A stretch of DNA of 64,000 bases, taken from assembly GCA_963920765.1 (NCBI GenBank), contig OY987244.1, forward strand, positions 28,438,358-28,502,357, given 5' to 3'. This stretch comes from Ulota crispa (lineage: Eukaryota; Streptophyta; Bryopsida; Orthotrichales; Orthotrichaceae). The translations under genes were made by a program, and so were the position numbers. A model generated the notes under the pieces. That model ran no database searches. It saw only the letters and a program-made list of their open reading frames with translations, and was not told the DNA's origin. Positions 24,352 through 33,842 of the stretch are shown here, in pieces (positions within the stretch are counted from its first letter, which is position 1; each line of letters begins with the position of its first letter).

Positions 24352-25046
24352 CTAGTAACTCCAGAGTCCCAGGCCTTGAACGAACAAAGCAGAAGCTGTT
24401 ACTACAAGAGCGGCAAAGATGGGCGGCACTGCAAAATCCATCCGTGATTTCTTAAACAAATTTGCAGGAACACAAAGACCATCGCGGGGACCATCCAGTG
24501 GCAACCGGAAACACCGCCGACAAGATGGTGAACCTTTGTTGATTTGCAAAGCACAAGCCTCGGCTATTTCCGCATGAGGTGAAGTAGCAGTTCCAAAGCC
24601 CATCTCCAGGCTGAGAGCAGCTATCGTCACGGTTGCTGCAAGCATGAGTGTCCAGAGAACGGTGTACAGCAGAAAAGGCGGGAGCAAGGGCTGGCTTGTC
24701 AACTTCCGTATAAATAACACTGCTGCCTGGTAACAAAAACAGCAGCCGTTTCAGATTCAGGAACGAAAATCAGCAAACCAACTAATCTAAGTCAGATGGA
24801 TGCAACAGATAAACCGAAAACAGTAAGTAAACTGATATTTTACGTATGCCAGTAGACATAAACCAATACGATTACTTTCAATCAGTTTCAGCTTTCTCTC
24901 AAAAAAAAGCAAATAACCGCAAAAAATACCTGGCAATTCCGCCATAGCATCACAAGAGGGGCACGTATGTGATCGGCTACAACACTGTGTTGCTGTTTAA
25001 ATAACAATCTCATCCTCTCAACTGTTCCAGAAAAAGGTGATCCCAT
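24352..25046 (-). CDS. Small two-pass plant membrane protein, two coding exons
   Basis: Exon 1 (25046-24930) encodes 39 residues starting MGSPFSGTVERMRLLFKQQH and ends at a CAG|GTATTT site. Exon 2 (24726-24352) starts after TACCAG in the same phase and ends with GLGLWSY and a TAG stop. The 163-residue product has a basic N terminus and a first hydrophobic segment at about 54-78 (LLYTVLWTLMLAATVTIAAL). A loop with C97, C108-X2-C111 and C124 follows, with RLPLDGPRDGLCVPANLF at 113-130. A second hydrophobic segment lies at about 138-160 (VPPIFAALVVTASALFV). The pattern P-x-D-x-P, CxPAxLFKKS and the final GLW resembles a plant-specific transmembrane family of unknown function that I recall but cannot name. 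An acceptor (TTTTTTACAG) just upstream of the start suggests a 5' UTR intron. Confidence 0.7.
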
Positions 25047-25960
25047 GACACGTTCCCCTGTAAAAAACACAAACAAGAGATTTCTTTACCTTCTGCAAAA
25101 GAAAGTATCTGTTACATACTAATCCAAATCCCCACAATGCTACGAGATTCCACACCTTGAATGTTAGACTACTCATTTGAGGCAATTTTTTGCAAGAACT
25201 TGTTCCTCTACTCATAATGTACCAACAACGAATGTTTAAGATCTGTTCAAAGACCTACTCTGAGCTTCAGATATGATCCGCAATCAGGAAAGCCTTGCCC
25301 GCGCTCCACAAGCACCTCGCAAAATATTTTCGGTGGAGTACCTTAAGCTGTTCACAATGGACTCGCTTCTGTCAGATGGACATAAACGCAGCATCAGCAC
25401 ATGTACAGGGTCCTCAAGCGTCAAAAGAAAGTGACCACAAACACGTCACCTCGTAACAGCAACCACGCGAGTAACGTCAATCACGCCTAGCCTCAATTAC
25501 AACACAGGTAAGCGCAAACAGCTGGAATTAACCTGCCTTCCGTTCGATTGTACGACAAGACATCTAGATAAGGAAAATTAAATAGAAGAGCTACCAATTA
25601 TAGTTCTTAGCTAAGAGAAATGTAACGTGCAGCTCATATATCGCACCAACTTCCTAAGCCTCTATACTGAAGCACTGATATATTGCAACACCAAGACTAC
25701 AAGCTACGCAGAATAGATTTAGAGCATAATGCAGCCAAACTGCATTTCAAGAAGAATCAAAGATAGATATAGCCTGAAGAACGGTGCAGATGCCGATAAC
25801 AGAAAATTGCAAACTAAAAACCGATGAAACAAAATTTCCGACTTACATTTTAGCTACTCATTGTTAGTGCTGGAAGGAGGCGGATAAAGGTAGAACCAAG
25901 AAAAAGAAAAGACTCAGTATAAGGTGAACAGCTCAATTGAAAAAAGACACCCGTACTGAA
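25047..25960 (-). promoter_or_regulatory. Upstream (5' UTR/promoter) region of the membrane-protein gene
   Basis: The acceptor-like TTTTTTACAG at about 25057-25066 (minus strand) implies at least one non-coding upstream exon. No further coding exon was recognised. Confidence 0.35.
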
Positions 25961-25964
25961 TATA

Positions 25965-26920
25965 CAAGCTAAAACAACACCATTCCAGAAAAAAAATTGC
26001 TTAGTGCAAAGATACAGAAGCAACCTTAATTATCGCCACTTACGTCTGTCATCTCAAGAAAGTTCATGCTCCACACGAAGGACTCCACTCTACTGACCTC
26101 ACACGCATCGCGACAATGCTTGCGAGATGAACAACAACAACAAGAATTCCACTCGATCGACAATAACGCAGAATGTAAGACGCCAAGGTCATGAGGAAGG
26201 TCGAACGACAACACAAAAAATTAACAACAATAATATTCGTTGCACCTGTACTTCACGGATTCGATAAACAAGCACACAGCTCTTGTCACATGGATCAACG
26301 TTATTCCGCAAAAACTGTACACAGAAGCAACCTTAGCTCAATTTCTTTCATCTCAGGACACTTCACGCTAGAAAGACATATTGCGATGTTAAGGAGCACT
26401 CACCGTAATCGCATACTCGCCTCCTGGCGCTTCATATACACGCTAAAACAACACCATTCCAGAAAAAAATCTGCTTAATACAAAAGATGCAGAAGCAACC
26501 TTAATTTTCGCCACTTACGTCTGTCATCTCAAGAAAGTTCACGCTCCACACGAAAGACTCCACTCTACTGACCTTACACGCATCGCGACAATGCTTGTGA
26601 AATGAACAACAAGAATTCCACTCGATCGATAATAACTCAGAATGTGTTCATGAGGAAGGCCGAACGACAACACAGATTAACAACAATAATATTTGTTGCA
26701 CCGCAAGAAGCAAAGCAATTGAATATTCGTTGCAACCTGTACTTCACAGATTCGACAAACAAGCACACAGCTCTTGTCACATGGATCAACGTTATTCCGC
26801 AAAAACTGTACACAGAAGCGACCTTAGCTCAATTCTTTCATCTCAGGACACTTAACGCTAAAAAGATATATTGCGATGTTAAGGAGCACTCACCGTAATC
26901 GCATTCTCGCCTCCCGGCGC
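25965..26920. repeat. Two-copy tandem duplication, unit about 470 bp
   Basis: The block starting GCTAAAACAACACCATTCCA at about 25970 recurs at about 26439. The shared order continues through GCCACTTACGTCTGTCATCT, ACTCCACTCTACTGACC, TTCCACTCGATCGA, TCACATGGATCAACGTTATT and AAGGAGCACTCACCGTAATC. The copies differ by point changes and small indels, including about 17 bp of extra AAGAAGCAAAG DNA in the second copy. Frames in it are not conserved as proteins, so a regulatory or non-coding segment was probably duplicated. Confidence 0.9.
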
Positions 26921-27367
26921 CTCAATACCGCAAGAAGCAAGCAATTGAAGCCTCAAACCACCAACCCTCTCTAATTAAAAAATTTGTTCATGGTCGCGCT
27001 CCAAGGAAGATGATCCTGGCCTATTTTTCCAAGCTAATTGATAATCTGAATAAATGAAACGACAATGGATTCACCGGAAAGGAGTACCGCGAGTGGCGTG
27101 CGTGGCTATGGTGGCCGCGCCGCTGCAACAACAACACTCTGGTTGCAGTGCGTGTCCCGAGGCGCATTTCCTTGGCAGCGACATCTCCTAATTCACGTGT
27201 CGAGATCCAGGATACCAAACGAGGTTCTCTTCGACATCGTGGCTAGGCTGTACTTGAACCATGATTAGGAGGTTTGCACTTTGCTCCACGTCCCAACTCT
27301 TCAACTCCATATCCCAACTTTTCCGGGTTGTAAAGAGACAAAGATAACCAGCATACAAAAATGTTTA
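26921..27367. other. End of the less AT-rich island
   Basis: The segment 27060-27270 is rich in GC and CpG (CGTGGCTATGGTGGCCGCGC), as expected for a promoter or 5' UTR. Frames on both strands are about 65 codons long and unrecognisable. It could hold the transcription start of the membrane-protein gene, but this is unproven. Confidence 0.3.
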
Positions 27368-27783
27368 GGGAATTGATATGCGTATGCGTACCACACCTTC
27401 TTGACTATCCCACCATACCTCGGGGTAAATTTTAGATTTCTACCATCAAAAAGTTGAATTTGAGGATCTAGAATTCAGATTTGGACTTAGAGACCTGGAT
27501 TTTGTTTAGAATCACAAAAAAATGTTGTAATTGAACAACATCTAATGAAAAAGCTTAGCTTGGGAGAAACGTATAACTTTTACTTTTGTTTATAAAAAGT
27601 TAAGCTTTTTTATTGGGTGTTGTTCAATTAGAACTTTTTTTGTGATTCTAAACAAAATCACGGTCTCTGAGTCCAAATCTAAATTCCAAATTCTCAAATT
27701 CAGCTTTCTGAAGGTAGAAATATAAAATTTATCCTAGGGTGTGGTGGGATAGTCAAGAAGGTGTGGTACAGATATCAATTCCC
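27368..27783. mobile_element. Mutator-type foldback MITE, family F, copy 2
   Basis: The termini are GGGAATTGATATGCGTATGC and GATATCAATTCCC, with arms paired almost throughout. A perfect 9-bp direct repeat, AAATGTTTA, lies immediately outside both ends (27359-27367 and 27784-27792). A 9-bp target duplication with long inverted repeats is typical of Mutator-type elements. Confidence 0.9.
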
Positions 27784-27854
27784 AAATGTTTAATTATTTT
27801 GGGAATTGCCAAAGTGACACTTGAAGGTAGGGGTTTTTTTTTTTTCTATTTGTC

Positions 27855-28115
27855 AAGGTAGAGCGACCCGCAGTGTAGAATGCATGGAGGTAAGGAAAAT
27901 TTTGCTAAAATTGGAAAGTATGAATGATATGTGTATATTCATCCAAAATTTTATTAATAAAAGATACTTTCATCCAAAATCTGGTAAATAACGTGTCCTT
28001 CCAAGTACGGATCTGGCAAATTCATCCACTTTTTCCCCTGAAATACCTAATGCAAGGATTGCCACATGCATTTTGAGGTAAGAATCTAGCAAAAATTTGC
28101 CAAGAAAGAAAACAC
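27855..28115 (+). repeat. Dispersed repeat P, copy 1
   Basis: It shares ordered landmarks with 46830-47095: GAATG or GTGAATG before TTCATCCAA, then CTTTCATCCA, TTCATCCA-TTT, GCCA-ATGC, GAGGTA and TTGGCAAATTTT-CCAAGA-like blocks. It is old and diverged and has no visible coding sequence. It may be a SINE-like or MITE relic. Confidence 0.45.
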
Positions 28116-29282
28116 TACTTGAAGGAGTGCTTTGAGAGTGAATTTGAGAATTCAATGCTGATTTTTGTATTTGGATTAAAAGATTTATTTCACCTTTATC
28201 ATTCTAGGGCTTTCCACAATATTTGGAGGTACTTGAATTCACAATCAAAATATAGGACTTTAGGATTACATAAAGCAAGAATACATTAAAAAAAAAAAAA
28301 TCAATGGTGCTATAAAGTTTTGGTAAAATTTGTATTTGTTCTTCCTTCTTAGAAAGAGGTGATGATCTCATGATTAAAAGAATGATGGACCACTTGGATC
28401 AAAAAAAATTAGCATTAAATTCTCAGATTGCTTGCTCACAAGGTGTTGCTTTAGCAATTCCGACTTAATTTATGTGAAAAAGAATCAAGTCTCGATTCTG
28501 GGGTGGGTTTCTATTTTTGGTAAATTCTGTTATTTGTAACGAAATTTTATTTTCTTAGTACCAAAGCTTTCCAAAACATTTTGTCATGTAGGTATTTGCT
28601 TGGGACCAGCGACATACAGTGAAGTAACGTGTTCCAATTTCCAGCTTCTCAACCAGTTGTGTTCAAAAATTTGAATGAGGCTTGGGATATAATGTGTACC
28701 ACCCTTGATTACAAAACCATAATTCAATCGTAAGTGGTTCTTTTTGCCTCTTTGGGAAGTGGCCTACAATGTAGGCTTCTTTAAACTGGCTAAATTTAGC
28801 AGGATTGTTAACAAAAATTTCATGCGACTAAAAAATGTGAACCTGCCGATGTTAAATTTGAAAAATTTAGCTTGTTTAGCAGTGTTTTTAGCCACTTGTG
28901 CTAAAAGTGAAACCACATATGGGATCACTAGACTATATAAAGAGTGCAATACTATGAAGTTGCTATTGTTTACTTATGTGAAATTTGTATGTGAATGAAA
29001 TCAACATAGCTGCATAATATTGTTTACCCGGTTCTGTTCCTCCCCTTAGCTGGAGGGATATTCATGCCTGGATACCTGGGCAAAGTTTAGTTGAAGATCT
29101 CCATTGGTGTTGGCCAAGAGCTCACGAATGGCATTGGCTGGGGATCCTAGTATTGGGGGAAGCAAAAGGGAACCCCCTAGTGAAGGTTAACAATGTTATG
29201 TTTGTAGAGATTTTATATGAAATGAAAATTTTGTAACCTCTGTGAGTGATAAGGAAATGTTTGATCTCTCACTACTAATAAG
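28116..29282. other. Intergenic DNA
   Basis: A plus-strand frame of 84 codons at 28744-28998 and its reverse shadow have no recognisable family. Nothing else could be supported. Confidence 0.4.
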
Positions 29283-29593
29283 TACACTAAATATTGCATT
29301 TAGGTTGCCCCACACAAATTTCTTGACATCTTGCACTATATAAATACTTATTGCTGTTGCAATAATTTCATCAAAAATTTCTGCAATAAATAGTTTTTAA
29401 ATGACATGTTAACAACAATGAAGCTGAGAAAAGACAAATTAGTAGCTTTCAAGTTATAAACCATGTGAAATCCAAATATTTAGAGAGTTGCAAGCACCTT
29501 CAAATGACCAAGTGATGAGTCATGAGGTAACTTACCATGATAAGGCAACCTACTTGTCAAGGCAAACTAAATGCAATATTAAGTGTAGTTAGT
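29283..29593 (+). mobile_element. MITE family D, copy 3 (most complete)
   Basis: It begins TACACTAAATATTGCATTT and ends AAATGCAATATTAAGTGTA, giving terminal inverted repeats of about 20 bp. The body has GTTGCCCCACACAAATTTCT at the left and GGTAACTTACCATGATAAGG at the right. It is about 310 bp long and non-coding. Confidence 0.75.
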
Positions 29594-30445
29594 AAAGTAT
29601 CAAACTTTCACTAAGAAATTCAATAATCATATAATCATTACGAAATAGATGTGTTCTTCTTGAGAAGCTGGTATTTTGGTTTCACCTTATTTTTCCCACA
29701 GTCTCAAGACTTGTAAAACATGCAATTTCTCATGTGTTGTTCTTTCCTCATTTCAACTTAATGAGACCAAAATATTCCTACTTTTCTCCATATTTGATTT
29801 TTTTGGAGATTGTTTTGACAAAAAAATCTATGAGGCTACAGTGGTGAAGAGTTCTATTATTTGTAGATTTTCACTTAATACAAATATATTCCGTTGCAAA
29901 GAGTATTCTGATAAGATATATTAAAGTTAAAGGGATATACGTACAAATGTAACACGTGGCCTAAGGAGGAGGCGGTTGCATGATGGGATACCCAACCATT
30001 GTTGACTGGTATTGGACAGCAGAAAGGACGTATTAGTACGTAAAATGACAGGAAAAAACAAAATAAAACTACCAAAAGACCTCTGACTTTACATAAAACG
30101 AGAAAATCACGCTGAACTTTTGAAAACTTGCAGAATGCCTTTGCATGCATCAAAAGTATGAATATGACTACTCCTTATCTCATATATGATTGATTGATAA
30201 CCTGTTTAATCCTTAAACGTCGAGGAGGACGAAAAACGTACTCCGACTCTGAAAAAGATTATGTGGTTCAGAAATATGTGGTTCAGAAATATGTGGTTCA
30301 GAAATAAGTTGTTTTTCATCTAATTTTTTTCAGAAGTGATCGGAAACACATGGTCCATTACGGAAGGCAAAGAATTACCTCATGAGATGCATTCATATTT
30401 TAGGTAATCCAAATTGTGATATGATTCAGAAGCACTGTGTTAAGA
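29594..30445. other. Intergenic DNA with a 15-bp triplication
   Basis: ATGTGGTTCAGAAAT (15 bp) is repeated three times at about 30260-30306. A plus-strand frame of 82 codons (29676-29924) has no recognisable family. Confidence 0.5.
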
Positions 30446-31464
30446 GCATCTCCACTCTTCCTTTGCAAACTGGGAAATATCAGGCCCTAGTTTAGCTGGT
30501 CTCCAAATTGAGGTCTACCGTTGACTCGCCAAACTGGAAATTTTTGTAGGCCTCGCCAAGCTCTCTCTTGAAGACACCAAACTCTAATACCTTTTGCAAA
30601 TCTCTCGTGCTCGATTTTAGGGTCTGTTTTTGCAAGTTGGTCTATTTTAAGTTACACTTTATCTTTGCTTGCATAATTGTGGGAGAGGATAGGATAACTT
30701 TGTCAATGAACTTCTAACCGCATGCACGTTTCAAGGAATGTAGGAATCGATTAACTTTGTACAGCAAACAATCAAGGAACTTAGCAAACGTCTTTGCCTG
30801 CATACTCTATTTGTAGTTGTGGATTATTTGACTAAAGGTGACAAGAATCTCACACTATGCACAATGTTGTTGCAAAGGAGGAGCAGATTTGAGATTCTAG
30901 GTTGTGAAGGTTTGCCACAAAGACAAATTGCTAAGCATGGTGTTGCTGCAAAACACTGCAAAAGGTTGAAGCAAATTTCAAGGTCCAGAGATAGATTGTA
31001 ACAAAAAATAATAATCATAAAACACTATTGCCAAAGAGCAATTTGATGGATCAAAGGTTTGAAGTTGGTTTGCTTGAAAACCATCGCAAGCCATTGCAAA
31101 AGACTTGCTCACAAAGCATACGGATTTTGATTTTCACAAACAATAGCCCCACCCTTAGCCAGTAGCGTCTGTCTTTGACAAGGAAGGGTGGTTCTCCAGC
31201 CTGGAGCCCCTCCTTGCAAACAAATTGTGGGACTACACATCATGTTTGAAGTGTTCTATTTAGAGAGGAAGAGTGGAGAAGCTCCAAGTCCCAAGCTGCC
31301 CATCTTGCACTTTTCATGAGGGCACCATGCACTATTGACTTTTGCTGCTTTAAGAAACAAAATTTTAATGGGTGGCACTTGCCACACCACTGTAGAAACA
31401 CTATAGAGGGCAGGCACGACCACCCATCTGATGTTCAAGGGTTAACAAACCATTATAGAATTAT
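30446..31464. other. Intergenic DNA with a possible MITE end
   Basis: TTAAGAGCATCTCCACTC at about 30439-30458 resembles GAGCATCTCCA termini common in plant MITEs. An opposite-facing GGAGATGCTCTTA occurs only at about 40892, too far to pair. No gene could be supported. Confidence 0.3.
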
Positions 31465-31465
31465 G

Positions 31466-31904
31466 GGGGAAGTACAAATAGGGGCATGAAAACAAAAAAT
31501 ATGACAAATAGGGGCACAATTTCAAAATAATTACAAATAGGGGGCTCAGTTTCAAATTAATTTGTAAATTTCAATAATTTTTTTTGGTTTGGACATTATT
31601 TTGATTTAGATACATCACATCAAATGTTAGCTAACTTCCAAAAAACTTAGAGGCCTTTCCAAATCAAGCCTAAATTGAAAAGAAATTAGTAAAGGGAATG
31701 GCAAATTTTGGAAAGGCCTCTAAGTTTTTGGAAATTAGTTGACAATTATTGTGATGTATTTAAATCAACCAATGTCCAAACCAAAAAAAGTTATAAATAT
31801 TTAAAAATTAATTTGGAACTGAGCCCCTATTTGTAAATATTTTGCAATTGTGTCCCTATATGTAATACTTTTTTGTTTTCATGCCCTTATTTGTAATTTC
31901 CTCC
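31466..31904. mobile_element. Mutator-type foldback MITE, family G, copy 1
   Basis: The termini are GGGGAAGTACAAATAGGGGC and GCCCTTATTTGTAATTTCC. The arms continue to pair through GGTTTGGACATT / AATGTCCAAACC and GAGGCCTTTCC / GGAAAGGCCTC. The flanks AGAATTATG (31457-31465) and AAAATTATG (31905-31913) form a 9-bp duplication with one mismatch. Confidence 0.85.
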
Positions 31905-31914
31905 AAAATTATGC

Positions 31915-32359
31915 TAAGGCCCTCTTTACACTAGAGGCAAGAAGTCGTGGAGAGCAAAATTTCAAGCAATGAAAATTACCACAATTGAGAAAACCAAGTA
32001 ATGCCATCTCATATTGGAAATTTCTTTCCAAAGGACAAGAAAAAAAAAATGAGGGAGACAACACTTTTGTCCTCCATGGCAAGAAAAGTGCCTAATTTTG
32101 GTTCCCTCAAAATTTGCTTTAGGCTCATAAAAAGAAACAGGCTTGACTAAAATTTTGAGGGACTTTTTGGCTAAAATCCTTACATCCAATCAATTTTTAT
32201 ATTTTCCAAGAAATAAATGAAACAAATATTTATGTCCCCATCTTATTTTACATGACAATCCAAGGTCATTACCTCCAAAAATCAGACCTTTCAAGAACAA
32301 GCCATGCCCATAAGAAATTTATTTCAGAACTTCTCACCTGTAGTGCAAAGAGGGCTTTA
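31915..32359. mobile_element. MITE with TAAGGCCCTCTTT termini
   Basis: The left end TAAGGCCCTCTTTACACTAG pairs with TAGTGCAAAGAGGGCTTTA at the right, and CAAGAAGTCGTGG pairs imperfectly with CAGAACTTCTC. It begins two bases after the target duplication of the previous element. Superfamily not assigned. Confidence 0.7.
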
Positions 32360-33572
32360 AGACACTTTTGCAAAACAATATACAAGTGAGATAGAACAAG
32401 GAATGTAAATTAATATTAACAAGTTAATACAAACAAGTTAATACAAACAAGTTATGCATTTGAAAAGATATAAGCAACTATACTAAAATCAAGACATCAT
32501 GTAAGTAGCATACCTAAAGTATTACAATAATAGAAATACTACAGGACTACACGTACTGTAAATGGACCAAAATGACACCACATGCAAGCAGCTTATTTAT
32601 GATACTATAATAATATAATCATTTTGGGACTACATGCACCAAGTAGGATATGGATAAATCCGCTATTCAAAACATGTAGCCAGTATTTATGGTACTATAA
32701 TAATAGAACATATAAAGAACTTTCAAGCTTGAATTTATTTAGGTGGCTTTCCCAATGGCTTTATGTATGGGCATTTAAATGTCATGAAGAACTCTAAGAG
32801 CTTGTACTTGAGTTACCTTGCCATCAATTTCTGGTGGTTCCTAGGAGGTTACATGGTTATGTCTGGAAACTTTGGATGGTGGACTGCCAATCTCAACCAC
32901 TTCTATGTTTCAATTACGATAAAACGTTGTATACAGGAATTAAAAGACTTTGCCCAACCAAACAAGTTATTCAGAGACTTCACTAAAAATTTACAAGAGA
33001 CCTACTTTTATATTTAAAGGACATGGATCTAAATTGGTGCAGTAGTTTAGGAGACTATTTACAGAGACTCAGAATTTCCACTAGTGTATTTCAAGTAATG
33101 CCTGTGAGTACTCCCGAGTATGGTTGCCTTACATCATAACATGATAGAGTGGCTAAATTTGAGTTGTTTTATATCAATTACTCCGACATTATATACCAAA
33201 AGAGAAACGATTAGCATCTGGTATGTGCATTTGCTTATACTTGAAGCAACACTGTAGGCCAACCTCGTTTTTGCACGGAAAAAACCAAAAGATAGTGGCA
33301 ATTGCACCCAGCTCAGTCAGAATGAATCTGAGCGTATTTCTAGACCAAGTCTGTACACTCAGGGTACATTCTGGAAGTTTTCAGGCCGAATTTGATATGC
33401 AGATTCCTTAGAAAAGGTGGGGGACAACTCTTATGTAGGAAGTAACTTAACCTGACCACTGTAGGTGAGACAACATGTGCACAAAGGAAACAATCAAATA
33501 CTGCCATGTCAGGAAACTTTAAGATAATACTGACAGACGATATGACGTCACAGAAGTATTACAGCACAATCT
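32360..33572. other. Intergenic DNA
   Basis: A plus-strand frame of 84 codons at 32763-33017 has no recognisable family. The sequence AACAAGTTAATACA is repeated near 32420-32450. No gene could be supported. Confidence 0.4.
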
Positions 33573-33700
33573 TAGGGTATGTTCACACTTGACGTTAGGA
33601 GGGATATTAACAATATGAATGCATTCTAAAGGTATGCCTAAATGCATCTAATTATCCTTAGCTACTACCACTCTTAACACCAAAAGTGAACATACCTTTA
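33573..33700. mobile_element. Short MITE with GGTATGTTCAC termini
   Basis: TTAGGGTATGTTCACACTTG pairs with CAAAAGTGAACATACCTTTA. It is about 128 bp long and lies about 140 bp beyond the PEX7 stop codon, so it may be in or near the PEX7 3' UTR. Its own sequence could influence transcript ends. That last point is inference. Confidence 0.7.
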
Positions 33701-33842
33701 GACAAGTCTCTGCACAACTATCGTGCTTAAACAGCACCATGGAAACAAACTGAAAGAGCAGAAAGATTGGTCATAAGGCCAGAAACGGTTGCAAGAAAAA
33801 GAAAAAAGAATTGAAAAATTTGAAGATGGTGACCTCCAAGGT

